Shown: one piece after another, positions 43,301 to 51,559 of the stretch
How the letters are laid out: each line of letters starts with the position of its first letter
How positions within the stretch are numbered: position 1 is the stretch's first letter
Assembly (NCBI GenBank): GCA_002478885.1
Contig: DLKC01000066.1
Span: 34,840 to 98,839, forward strand
Reading direction: 5' to 3'
Length of the DNA: 64,000 nucleotides
Source of the DNA: Chitinophagaceae bacterium UBA7600
Lineage (GTDB): Bacteria > Bacteroidota > Bacteroidia > Chitinophagales > Chitinophagaceae
Made by a program: the position numbers and the translations under genes
The notes under the pieces: generated by a model
The model's database searches: none
Told to the model about the DNA's origin: nothing
What the model saw: the letters and a program-made list of their open reading frames with translations, nothing else

Positions 43301-45248
43301 AAAGGTCACCAAGTATATTAAACACGGGTTTCTTGCCACTGAGATCAATTTCTATGTTACTGGTAAAATCAAAATTTGGATCGTTCGCTTTGAAATCTCC
43401 ATTGAATTTTTTTGCACTCATATTGCCTGAAAAGCTCAGGTCTTTATAGAAATAGTCGTTGAACTGCAATGAATCAAAATTGCCATCGAGTGTTGTTTTT
43501 GCTTTGGTTACGTCAAAGCTGCGGCCCTCTATTTTGCCTTTAAAACTTATCTGGCCAAGACTGCTTACATCAATGAATTTTCCAAGATCGAATTGTTGTG
43601 TTTGTATGTTGCCTTTGTAATAAGGCTCACCACGCTTGGGGAACTTCATGTTAACACTGCTGTAAACCCCGCCCAGCTTACTGCTGATATTCCCGGTAGC
43701 GGTAAAGTCATTGATCGTTCCCTTAAAATTGCCCCTGTATAATATATTGCCAAGAGTGGAAAAGTCAGGGGTTTTTATGGTCTTTATGTCAGGGTAAAGA
43801 AACGCAATCTCTTCGTTATTGGTAAGTACATTGGCGTTGTCAACAGTAATGATGGTCTTATCAATATCGGGCAGGCCTTTCATGGTAAGGGTGCCACTTG
43901 CATACATGTTAGGGCCGGTGCGCATAAAAAGATCGTCTACCTTGAAATTGTCAACCGTTCCATGAAATTTACCGTTGATGCCGGCTGTTTTATTCCATTC
44001 AGAAAGCTCGGGCGCAAAAAAAGCAACATCATCGCTACTCACAACAGCATTCTTAATATGAACGTCCATGCGCACTTTGGCAATATAGTCGTTCATATCC
44101 TCGTTAAAATCCTTGTAGTGCATCGCGTAGTAATTGCCGAGCCTGCTTGTGTTGGTGCGGATGTCGAGGTCTGCAAACTCCATCATCTGCGGTGTGAACT
44201 TAAAATTGGCCTTTAGTTTTTTCAATTCAAAACCGCTTCTTTCCACTGCGTCGAGATTAACTTTTGCTTTTATAGTATCTTTCAGAAAGCTTACCTCTTT
44301 CAATGTGCCATTGATCTTATTTACTTTGATTGCCGTTCCATCAAAAACATTCTTGTCAGGAACTTCGCCTCTTACCTGGCTAACGAATGTGCCGTTGGAA
44401 AGATTAATGTTCGCAACCCTTACTTTAATATCGCCTTCATTAAAGTACATGCCTGTGTCAATAGCCGTACTTGTATCGGCCGGTGGTTCGGGCCTAAACC
44501 CATCAAAGTTTTCAAGTGCAAAATAGGGTTGGTCAAGATCGATGGAGTTAATATTAAAAATGCCATTGTCAAGATCGGTTTTCGACGCGTCGAGCAGCAT
44601 GCTGCCTATACGGAATGTCATCTTTTGGCCCCGCCATTCATCGTTCTTTACAAAGCGCACTTTTTTAAGATCAACTTTCTGAATATTCAAAGCGATTGCT
44701 TTCGCAGCTGAGTCTTTCTTGGTGGTATCTTTTGATGCAAAATGATCAGCAATAAACTGGTAGTTCCAAACGCTGTCCCTGCGGTGCATATAAATACTTG
44801 CATTCTCCAGCCCCACGTATTTGAGGTCAACGGTATCTCTTAAAAAAAACCAATCCGTAATACGGAGTTTTAGAGAACCGGCATAGAGCAATGTGTCTTT
44901 TTTTCGATCGCGGACAAGCACGCCGCCAAGGTCCATCTTGTCAAAAAACGAGAAGCTTACCTTGTCTATTTTAATTTCAGTATGAAGATCGTTTGATAGC
45001 CGTTCCGTAACCTTGCCAACAATAAAGTTTTGCACAAGCTCTGTTTGCAATAAAAGCCATAACAGCACGAGCAGGCCCACAATAGTCGCCAACACTTTTC
45101 TTCCCGCTTTATTAATAAACAGCAAGGCAAACAAAGCTCCCATACCCACATACAGAAACCATCCCGAAACCATTACAAAAAGCATAATGGACACTGCGAG
45201 CACCGACAGCAGTACTATATTGAATATGTTTCGAATCTTTTTACTCAA
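40353..45248 (-). CDS. TamB-like translocation and assembly protein (AsmA-like, DUF490)
   Basis: 1631 aa. An N-terminal membrane anchor region (about 10-75, two hydrophobic stretches) is followed by very long AsmA/TamB-type beta-strand repeats (for example TEIKIDKVSFSFFDKMDLGG). The C-terminal DUF490/TamB domain shows GQYNILDLP-like strands, GDVYVIANLTGRLSNPDIKF, LLTQITGDKSLHFDVSTSTY and the terminal LSRDRKLRAIVFNRS. Proteins of this class bridge inner and outer membrane and carry lipid or assist outer-membrane protein insertion. Length is within the family range. It is followed by a full family A element; no tamA-type partner is visible. Confidence 0.88.
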   Translation of the reverse strand: MSKKIRNIFNIVLLSVLAVSIMLFVMVSGWFLYVGMGALFALLFINKAGRKVLATIVGLLVLLWLLLQTELVQNFIVGKVTERLSNDLHTEIKIDKVSFSFFDKMDLGGVLVRDRKKDTLLYAGSLKLRITDWFFLRDTVDLKYVGLENASIYMHRRDSVWNYQFIADHFASKDTTKKDSAAKAIALNIQKVDLKKVRFVKNDEWRGQKMTFRIGSMLLDASKTDLDNGIFNINSIDLDQPYFALENFDGFRPEPPADTSTAIDTGMYFNEGDIKVRVANINLSNGTFVSQVRGEVPDKNVFDGTAIKVNKINGTLKEVSFLKDTIKAKVNLDAVERSGFELKKLKANFKFTPQMMEFADLDIRTNTSRLGNYYAMHYKDFNEDMNDYIAKVRMDVHIKNAVVSSDDVAFFAPELSEWNKTAGINGKFHGTVDNFKVDDLFMRTGPNMYASGTLTMKGLPDIDKTIITVDNANVLTNNEEIAFLYPDIKTIKTPDFSTLGNILYRGNFKGTINDFTATGNISSKLGGVYSSVNMKFPKRGEPYYKGNIQTQQFDLGKFIDVSSLGQISFKGKIEGRSFDVTKAKTTLDGNFDSLQFNDYFYKDLSFSGNMSAKKFNGDFKANDPNFDFTSNIEIDLSGKKPVFNILGDLSQANFKKLNFTKEDFQLTGLFDLNFKGRNIDEFLGSAKILNASLLHENTKLDFDSLIVNAFYNEDSLKTLTVGSNQFDAMVYGQYNILDLPNSFQLFLNRYYPSFINKPKTTPKNQDFKVEITTKDFSGYAPILDRNLSGLDNINITGSVNTNRHDSGFYVNASIPYVKFKKYQLENANIVGTGTFDSLRIKGDVNTLYVGDSLYFPNSTLDILSTNDHSVVRINTSANETLNEASFNADVYTLEDGVRINFLPSSFVLNTKKWNIEEAGELVVRKHFASANNVKFSQGFQEIRVETEEDDGGNASNLVIRLKDVNMGDIIPLFTKDPRIEGLASGRVYLRDFYNKFHAEADLSAYQFRLNDDSIGIVHVDASYNNDDGKIKYDVVSNNAEHNFTGNGYYNLKDSVNSPMYNIIHLKNTRLFYVDQFLTSLFSDVDGYGTGDLVIKGDPQSPELLGRIKLVNAGLTVNYTRVHYTIDSADFAFNDGSIDFGKFSIKDKYKNSGTVRGVMYEKGFKNMRYDFDLATDKLLLLDTRAVDNTQFYGKAIGKATLSLKGPQENMRMTISGEPNDSTHIYIPTSTSRESADADFIVFKQYGTELENKKPESDVRLNIDLDLTANNKAQIDVILDELTGDVIQATGDGRIRINVPANGNMTMNGRYNIESGKYDFNFQAFLRKPFILRKGAGNFIEWNGDPYNANMKIDAQYTARNVTFNELLTNTGYNLGSTVRGYRGDVYVIANLTGRLSNPDIKFSFDFPQGSPIENNTDLKMFLDKVQSDDNEMLKQVTWLIIFGSFSPYGELGGGGTTARTAGINTISQKITAELNKVVSNLLTQITGDKSLHFDVSTSTYSSASLYGTTAQSNQLDRQSINLKLNQSLLNDNVIITFGTALDFNISSSAVQSGNFQWLPDISVEFVLSRDRKLRAIVFNRSSLDVNAGIIGRRIRQGISISYSLDFPREDDRPVLIDTSSTPAVNRSRKTQK

Positions 45249-45355
45249 TTACACGCTTTTACCTTGATAGAAATAAAGATAAGCTCTAAAGCTTAAACTA
45301 AACGAAGTGCCCAATGCCGCCGTTTAAAATTGAAGGAGAAAATATTGTTATTTTT

Positions 45356-45567
45356 TATGAAACCAGCTGCAGCAAAGCAAGGCGTCTTCGTTGCGTCGCA
45401 CACTTGAACAACTAGCCCGGAAGTCAGCAACGACGGAAAAGACCGAAAGCCATTCACCGCAACGATAAATTGCTTTCGGATATCGGACTCCGGTCTTTCC
45501 GGGTTATATTCTGCAGCACAAGAGTGCGACGCAAGAGGCGATGCCATTTGCATAAAAGCCGGGACAA
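45356..45567 (-). repeat. Interspersed repeat family A, full element 2
   Basis: Arms GTTGCGTCGCACACTTGAAC and CACAAGAGTGCGACGCAAG enclose a core with AAGTCAGCAACGACGG and AACGATAAATTGCTTTCGG. Outer arms are ACCAGCTGCAGC and GATGCCATTTGCATAAAAGC. It lies in the 324-nt gap between the PLP-enzyme stop and the tamB-like start; nothing else is seen there. Confidence 0.8.
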
Positions 45568-45572
45568 AAAAA

Positions 45573-46553
45573 TTACTTGCCGATAACTGAATGCAGGGCT
45601 TCTGCAAGGCGTTCGAGATCGCTTTTTGTGTGCAGCGCATTCAGTACAACGCGGTTGATTTTTTTACCCGACGGATCGGGATAAGCAAATGAGGAAATGA
45701 TGATGTGCTTTTCTTCGAGCTGCCTTACATCAATATCAGCTGGTAAAATAAAAATGGGCAGCTGTGGATGGAATGTAATGCCGGTCATTTCATGTACGAG
45801 CTGCTGAAAATAATTGATATTGGCTGATAACTGCTGCCGCTGCTGGATATATAACTGCTGGCCATGAATAAATGCATGCAACAATGCAGGTGATGGCGGC
45901 GTGCAGGCACTGTATTCAGGGATTTTTCGCAGTTCATCGGCCACAGCCTTTGAACAACTGATGGCCCCGGCATTAACGGCCGGCGCTTTCGATAAAGAAT
46001 AAGTGATTACATATTCTGTGTAACTGTTGCGGGGCAGCAAAGATGAAACACCTCTACCATTTTCGCCGACAAGACCAAAGCCATGTGAGTCGTCGACGAT
46101 GATGGTTTTGGCTTTATCGCCTTTTTCTGCAAAACTAAAATCGGTAATCGCGGAATGCAGGGTATCAACCGAATCGATGGCAAATACCGAAGCGTTTTCC
46201 GGTTTTGTTGTTTTTGCATCAATAGCCGGGTGATAAGGAATTAAATTCCGGATGTTGTTTTTCCATTTGGAGATTGCGAGCCTGCCAGCCAAAAAACCAG
46301 ATGACGTAAGCACCGTATCTTCTGCCCCGGTAATCTCGGAAAGCAATGCTTCGCATTGAGCAAACAAATCGAGTCTCGTGTTGGAAATGCGGGCAGAGGG
46401 ATAAAGCCACCCATAACGGTCAATACCTTCTTTAACAAGCGCGGTAAACCGGGGAACATGCTGCAAGCCAAGATAAGCATAGCCGCTAAAGAATAAATAT
46501 TCCCTGCCCTTTTCAAAGGCTGTTCTTCCGGGCGTAGAGCTGAATTCGTGCAT
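45573..46553 (-). CDS. PLP-dependent aminotransferase-fold enzyme, alpha-oxoamine synthase-like (BioF-like)
   Basis: 326 aa, shorter than typical 8-amino-7-oxononanoate synthases (about 385-400). Landmarks: YLFFSGYAYLGLQ near the N-terminus (usually NNYLGL), SSGFLAGRL, IIVDDSHGFGLVGENGRG (Asp and His that stack on PLP) and the Lys loop YSLSKAPAVNAGAI. The family condenses acyl-CoA with an amino acid (biotin, sphingolipid or 2-amino-3-ketobutyrate chemistry). The loss of about 60 residues at the N-terminus makes a different substrate likely. It is 14 nt from gamma-glutamyltransferase, so co-transcribed. Confidence 0.8.
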   Translation of the reverse strand: MHEFSSTPGRTAFEKGREYLFFSGYAYLGLQHVPRFTALVKEGIDRYGWLYPSARISNTRLDLFAQCEALLSEITGAEDTVLTSSGFLAGRLAISKWKNNIRNLIPYHPAIDAKTTKPENASVFAIDSVDTLHSAITDFSFAEKGDKAKTIIVDDSHGFGLVGENGRGVSSLLPRNSYTEYVITYSLSKAPAVNAGAISCSKAVADELRKIPEYSACTPPSPALLHAFIHGQQLYIQQRQQLSANINYFQQLVHEMTGITFHPQLPIFILPADIDVRQLEEKHIIISSFAYPDPSGKKINRVVLNALHTKSDLERLAEALHSVIGK

Positions 46554-46567
46554 TGAGTAAAATAGAT

Positions 46568-48289
46568 TTAAAATCCTGCGAGGCTATCATCGCCACGGCC
46601 ATCTGCTGCAGCTTCGCGCTTGCCTGTAGCAAGTACTTTTATCAATTCTGTTCTGCCGATTGCGCCCCTGTCTTTTATACTGTATCCCATTTTTTCCAGT
46701 GCTGCTTTTGTCTCCGGCGAAAAGCCTTTTTCAACCATCACTTCATCCGGCAACCATTGATGATGGAATTTTGGTTTGTTCACCGCATCGTTTGCACTCA
46801 TGCCAAAATCGATCACGTTCACGATGCTTTGGAAAACAGAAGTCGGAATAGTGGTGCCCCCGGGTGTGCCCACCACCATAAATGGATTATTATTCTTCAG
46901 CACGAGCGTAGGAGTCATGGAACTGAGCATTCTCTTTCCCGCGGCGATAGCATTTGCTTCGCCACCAACGGCGCCGTACATATTCGGCACGCCGGGTTTA
47001 ATGCTAAAGTCATCCATCTCGTCATTCATAATAAAACCTGCGCCGCCAACAATGGTCTTGCTGCCATAACTATTATTGAGCGTTGTGGTAACAGCAACCA
47101 TATTGCCAAGTTTGTCGATGATGCTGATATGCGTAGTCTCTTCGCTTTCATGAGCAATGCCCGCTTTTATACCTGCACTTTTTGAAGCAACCCCGGGCTG
47201 AAAGTCTTTCATCCTTTCTGCGAGGTATGCATCAGACACTAATGTTTTCTGGGGCACTTTCCAGAAGTCGGGGTCGCCCATATGTTCTGCACGGTCGGCA
47301 TAAGCACGCCGCTCTGCTTCTATCATCAGTTGCACAGATTCGGGAGACTGAAATCCGTAGGAGCCAACAGGATATTTTTCGATCATCTTCAGCATTTGCT
47401 CTATCAAAATACCGCCGCTGCTTGGCGGTGGGAAGCCAATGATGTGATGTCCGCGGTAATCAAATTCCATCGGTGTTCTTTCTTTAACCACATAACCTTT
47501 CAGGTCGTCGAGTGTAATAATGCCTTTTCCTCTTTTCATTTCTTCGACGATCAGTTTCGCGGTCTCGCCTTCATAAAATCCTTTTAATCCCTGGTCACGT
47601 ATACGTATTAAGGTAGCAGCCAATTCGGGCTGCCTTAAAGTGTCACCTTCTTTCCATGGAGCGTCTTTCACCAATGCGGCAGGAGCGGTGCTGTTTTTTA
47701 CAAAATCTGCCTTGTTGCCGTTTAACCCGTTTGCCTCGCGCTTGCTGATGGCATAACCGTTTTGCGCAAGATCGATCGCCGGTTGTATCAGTTGTGCGAA
47801 GGGCAGTTTCGCGTGTTTATACGTTTCAAAAATACCGGCCACAGTTCCAGGGACACCCGATGATAAATGCCCGCTTTCTGATAGTTCATTCTGCGCATTG
47901 CCATTTTTATCGAGGTACATATCTTTTGTTGCTGAGCCGGGGGCCATTTCCCGGTAATCGAGTGCCACTAATTTTCCATCTCTCTTTCGTGCTATAAGAA
48001 AACCGCCGCCGCCAAGATTACCGGCTTCAGGATAAACTACTGCAAGCGTTAACTGTACAGCGATCATCGCATCGAATGCATTGCCCCCTTTACGCATAAT
48101 AGCCGCACCTACATTGCTTGCAATCGGGTGGGCACTTGCCACACAGGCTTTATCAAACGTCAGCGATTTAACTGAAGTGTAATGCCATGGATCAACCATT
48201 TTATCAGGGCCAATAATCGAAGGCACTGTTTGCGCATCGGCAAAAAATATCAATGGCAGCAGAACGAGCAGTAGCGATATTTTTCTCAT
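46568..48289 (-). CDS. ggt: Gamma-glutamyltransferase
   Basis: 573 aa from the Met at 48289, which begins a clear signal peptide (MRKISLLLVLLPLIFFADAQ). Landmarks of the Ntn-hydrolase family: HPIASNVGAAIMRKGGNAFDA, GGGGFLIARKRDGK, the autoprocessing/nucleophile Thr in ESEETTHISI (about 370), and GSKTIVGGAGFIMNDEMDDFS with LTPTLV-like C-terminal motifs. Acts in the periplasm on glutathione or other gamma-glutamyl compounds. First gene of the unit with the PLP enzyme. A longer in-frame start at 48343 lacks a good signal and is rejected. Confidence 0.92.
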   Translation of the reverse strand: MRKISLLLVLLPLIFFADAQTVPSIIGPDKMVDPWHYTSVKSLTFDKACVASAHPIASNVGAAIMRKGGNAFDAMIAVQLTLAVVYPEAGNLGGGGFLIARKRDGKLVALDYREMAPGSATKDMYLDKNGNAQNELSESGHLSSGVPGTVAGIFETYKHAKLPFAQLIQPAIDLAQNGYAISKREANGLNGNKADFVKNSTAPAALVKDAPWKEGDTLRQPELAATLIRIRDQGLKGFYEGETAKLIVEEMKRGKGIITLDDLKGYVVKERTPMEFDYRGHHIIGFPPPSSGGILIEQMLKMIEKYPVGSYGFQSPESVQLMIEAERRAYADRAEHMGDPDFWKVPQKTLVSDAYLAERMKDFQPGVASKSAGIKAGIAHESEETTHISIIDKLGNMVAVTTTLNNSYGSKTIVGGAGFIMNDEMDDFSIKPGVPNMYGAVGGEANAIAAGKRMLSSMTPTLVLKNNNPFMVVGTPGGTTIPTSVFQSIVNVIDFGMSANDAVNKPKFHHQWLPDEVMVEKGFSPETKAALEKMGYSIKDRGAIGRTELIKVLATGKREAAADGRGDDSLAGF

Positions 48290-48347
48290 ACCCGCAAATT
48301 TATGGGATTGAGAAGAACGGGAACCGTCAATTTGATTTTTCATTTTA

Positions 48348-48557
48348 GGTACCCGGCTACGGAATCACCATTAGGCTGTTCTTGCGTCGCACACTTGTAC
48401 CGTTAGCCCGGAAGTCAGCGAAGACGGAAAAGACCGAAAGCCATTCCCGCAACGATAAATTGCTTCCGGTCTTTCAGACTCCGGTCTTGTAGATTTGTAT
48501 TCTACAGCACAACGGTGCGACGCAACGAAGCCGACGCATTTACTTATGCCAGGCCCA
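48348..48557 (+). repeat. Interspersed repeat family A, full element 3
   Basis: Outer arm GGTACCCGGCTACGG, left arm CTTGCGTCGCACACTTGTAC, core AAGTCAGCGAAGACGG plus AACGATAAATTGCTTCCGG, right arm CACAACGGTGCGACGCAAC. It sits between the divergent ggt and M14 peptidase genes and therefore overlaps their likely promoter zone. Confidence 0.8.
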
Positions 48558-48651
48558 TCACTAAATAATGTTTACACTTAACAGCCTTCGGATGGATATT
48601 TTGGCTGCATTATTTTCTTTCGATACTTTCACCCACTTTATAATTTTCCTT

Positions 48652-51159
48652 ATGCTCAAAAGAATTTTACTGTTTGTTTTTGTTATTACCTCCCTCGCTG
48701 CGGGTGCGCAGAAATTGCAATCGCCCGAAGAGTTCCTGGGTTACAAAGTGGGTACACATTTTACGCCGCACTTTAAGATCGTAAATTATTTTAACGCCGT
48801 GGCGCAGGCCCGGCCCGATATGGTTAAGATCGAGCAATATGGCTCCACTTACGAAGGAAGGCCTTTGCTGCTTACTTATATTGCTTCGCCGGAGAATTTA
48901 AAAAACCTGGAAAACATAAGGCTGAATAATCTTCGCATGGCCGGTGTTACAAAAGACAGGGCAGCCCCGATTGTTGAGTGCGCGCCGGCCATTGTGTGGC
49001 TAAGTTATAATGTGCATGGCAATGAACCGGCATCCTCAGAAGCAGCGATGCTTACTTTATATGCGTTGACCGATCCATCAAATGCAGATGCAGCAAAATG
49101 GTTGAAGAATACGGTTGTTATAATCGATCCATGTATCAATCCCGATGGCCGCGACCGCTATGTAAACTGGTACAACACTACCGTTGCAGGTGCATTTAAC
49201 CCCGAACCAAATGCAAGAGAACACCAGGAGCCCTGGCCGCGTGGCAGAACCAATCACTACAACTTCGACCTTAACCGCGACTGGGCCTGGCAAACACAGA
49301 TCGAAACAAAACAACGTTTAAAAAAATACAATGAATGGCTGCCCCAGGTTCATGTGGATTATCATGAGCAGGGCTATAACCAGCCTTATTATTTTGCACC
49401 GGCAGCTGAACCTTATCACGAAGTGATCACAGCATGGCAACGAGACTTCCAGGTAATGATCGGCAAGAACAATGCAAAATATTTTGATTCGAATGGCTGG
49501 CTTTATTTTACCAAAGAAAGGTTCGATCTTTTATATCCGTCGTATGGGGATACTTATCCAACCTACAACGGCGCCATCGGCATGACCTTCGAGCAAGGCG
49601 GCATTAGCGCTGGCCTTGGTGTTAAAACAGAAGATGGTAGCATACTTACATTGGTCGACCGCGCCCAGCATCATTATACCACAGGCATTTCAACGATTGA
49701 AGTAAGTTCAGCGAATGCCTCAAAGCTGGTAACCGAATTCAAAAAATATTTTGACGATACACGCAACGCTGTTGGCAGTGATTATAAAACCTATGTACTT
49801 ACCAGCGAAGATGCAAACAAACTGCAGGCTGTTGCCGATCTCTTAACCGCAAACGGAATTGAATTTGGTACAACAGCTTCAACTGCATTTAAAGGATACA
49901 ATTATTTCACAGGTAACACCGAGTCTTTTGTAAGCGAAGGGTATCAACTTGCTGTTTCAGCCTACCAGCCGAAAGGCAAGATGGTGAAGGTTTTGTTTGA
50001 ACCAAAAAGTTATTTGAGCGATTCCGCAACTTATGATATTACGGCATGGTCTATACCTTATGCTTACGGCATTAAGTCTTATGCTGTAAAAGAAAAATTA
50101 GATGTTGGGTCTTACAAAACGCCGCCTGGGGTTAGTGATGTCGCTTCATCGTACGGCTTGCTTATTCCTTACAAATCTTTGAATGCCGTAAAAGTGTTGG
50201 CCGAACTGTTGCAGCAGAATGTGCAGGTGCGTTATAATGAACAACCTTTCAGCTACGCCGGCAAAAGTTACAGCGCTGGTACGCTTATTGTTTTAAAGGG
50301 AAACAATGTTGCCGACTGGAGCAGTATTACCAACGCTGCCTGCAAAAAATATAATGTGCAGCCCGTAGATATAGAAAGTGGATTTGTTGAAAAGGGCGCC
50401 GACTTTGGTTCTCCATCAATACGCTTTATTCACAAGCCGCGTGTGGCGATGCTCGCGGGCAGCCAGTCTTACTCCGAATCTGCAGGTGAAATGTGGAGTT
50501 TCTTTGATCAGACATTGCATTACCCGATTACCCAATTTGTAACTGATAATGTCCGCAGCATAAATCTCGAGAATACCGATGTGCTAATTATACCGAATGG
50601 TTATTACAGCCTGCTCGATGACAAATCTTTCACGCAAAAGCTGCAGGATTTTGTTAAGCGTGGCGGCAAGCTTATTGCCCTTGAAAATGCTGCCTCGCAA
50701 ATTGCTGACGACGACTTCGGCTTTAAAGTAAAAAACAAAGATGACGACGATACCGGCAAAGCAAAAAAAGACGACTATGCCGATCTCAAGACTTACGCCG
50801 GCAGAGAAAGAGATTATCTGCCATCTACCATTCCCGGCGCTATTTTTAAAGTGGATATCGACAGCACGCACCCGCTTGCATTTGGTTACCCGGGCTATTA
50901 CTACACGCTTAAACAAGATGGCGTTATTTACCAGTTTCTTAAAAATGGCTGGAACGTAGGCGTAATGAAGAAGTCAGCATACATATCAGGTTTTGTGGGC
51001 AGTAAACTAAAGCCACAATTGAGCGATGGCTTACTTTTCGGGGCACAGGATTATGGACAGGGCCAGGTTGTTGTCTTAGCCGACGATGTAATATTCCGCT
51101 TGTTCTGGGAAAACGGGAAGATGATGTTGAGCAATGCGGTTTTTTTGGTTGGCCAGTAG
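48652..51159 (+). CDS. M14-family zinc carboxypeptidase (secreted)
   Basis: 835 aa from the ATG at 48652, which opens a signal peptide (MLKRILLFVFVITSLAAGAQ); the earlier in-frame start at 48568 gives an implausible N-terminus. Catalytic features: YNVHGNEPASSEAAML (zinc His and Glu), NPDGRDRY, FDLNRDWAW, HVDYHEQGYNQPYYF (third zinc His) and GAIGMTFEQGG (general-base Glu). The C-terminal half (about 400-835) has a GATase-like/Rossmann module (VLIIPNGYYSLLDDKS) frequent in this Bacteroidota subclass. Likely digests peptides or peptidoglycan stems at the surface. A terminator follows 24 nt after the stop. Confidence 0.88.
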   Translation: MLKRILLFVFVITSLAAGAQKLQSPEEFLGYKVGTHFTPHFKIVNYFNAVAQARPDMVKIEQYGSTYEGRPLLLTYIASPENLKNLENIRLNNLRMAGVTKDRAAPIVECAPAIVWLSYNVHGNEPASSEAAMLTLYALTDPSNADAAKWLKNTVVIIDPCINPDGRDRYVNWYNTTVAGAFNPEPNAREHQEPWPRGRTNHYNFDLNRDWAWQTQIETKQRLKKYNEWLPQVHVDYHEQGYNQPYYFAPAAEPYHEVITAWQRDFQVMIGKNNAKYFDSNGWLYFTKERFDLLYPSYGDTYPTYNGAIGMTFEQGGISAGLGVKTEDGSILTLVDRAQHHYTTGISTIEVSSANASKLVTEFKKYFDDTRNAVGSDYKTYVLTSEDANKLQAVADLLTANGIEFGTTASTAFKGYNYFTGNTESFVSEGYQLAVSAYQPKGKMVKVLFEPKSYLSDSATYDITAWSIPYAYGIKSYAVKEKLDVGSYKTPPGVSDVASSYGLLIPYKSLNAVKVLAELLQQNVQVRYNEQPFSYAGKSYSAGTLIVLKGNNVADWSSITNAACKKYNVQPVDIESGFVEKGADFGSPSIRFIHKPRVAMLAGSQSYSESAGEMWSFFDQTLHYPITQFVTDNVRSINLENTDVLIIPNGYYSLLDDKSFTQKLQDFVKRGGKLIALENAASQIADDDFGFKVKNKDDDDTGKAKKDDYADLKTYAGRERDYLPSTIPGAIFKVDIDSTHPLAFGYPGYYYTLKQDGVIYQFLKNGWNVGVMKKSAYISGFVGSKLKPQLSDGLLFGAQDYGQGQVVVLADDVIFRLFWENGKMMLSNAVFLVGQ

Positions 51160-51180
51160 CATTTGTTTCAAATATTTTTA

Positions 51181-51207
51181 GAAAGAGAGCCGATGCTCTC
51201 TTTTTTA
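51181..51207 (+). terminator. Rho-independent terminator of the M14 peptidase gene
   Basis: AAAGAGAGC and GCTCTCTTT stem with loop CGAT (51191-51194), followed by T-rich sequence. Confidence 0.8.
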
Positions 51208-51212
51208 TTTTA

Positions 51213-51422
51213 TGAACCCGGCTTTTGTGCAACTGGCATCACCACTTGCGTCGCACACTTGTACGACAGAATAAAAGTCGGAAAGCCCGGAGTCGGAAGG
51301 TTCGAAAACGGTTTATCGTTTCCGTGATGGCTTCCGGTCTTCTCCATCTTTGCTGACTTCCTGACTTATTGCACAAGAGTGCGACGCAACAATTGCTTAA
51401 TACAGCGATGGAGCCGGGCTCA
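51213..51422 (-). repeat. Interspersed repeat family A, full element 4 (core inverted relative to copies 1-3)
   Basis: Outer arm TGAACCCGGCTTTTGTGC, left arm CTTGCGTCGCACACTTGTAC, core now reading AAAAGTCGGAAAGCCCGG to TCTTTGCTGACTTCC (the reverse complement of the other copies), right arm GCACAAGAGTGCGACGCAAC, outer GAGCCGGGCTCAT. Confidence 0.8.
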
Positions 51423-51466
51423 TAAAAAATACTTTTATCCGTGTTTGCAGGCTTTTCATCGGGTTG

Positions 51467-51532
51467 GTAACATTCGCGTAATATTGGCGTAACAATTGCT
51501 TAACCTGTGGTTAACCTGTCCGTAACATTGCT
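51467..51532 (+). promoter_or_regulatory. Array of six 11-bp direct repeats (Pho-box-like) upstream of the Oar-like receptor
   Basis: Units starting at 51467, 51478, 51489, 51500, 51511 and 51522: GTAACATTCGC, GTAATATTGGC, GTAACAATTGC, TTAACCTGTGG, TTAACCTGTCC and GTAACATTGCT. TAAC or TAAT recurs every 11 bp exactly. Direct repeats with 11-bp spacing and a TTAACA-like core are the hallmark of PhoB/PhoP-type response-regulator sites. The array ends 27 nt before the ATG at 51560 and overlaps the expected promoter. The regulator itself is not in the window. Confidence 0.55.
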
Positions 51533-51559
51533 GCCGTTGCTTTGCAAAAAAATTAACAC

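Noticed and set aside
51467..51532. CRISPR-like or minisatellite array
   Set aside because: Units are 11 bp with no spacers and a regulator-site pattern in front of a gene.
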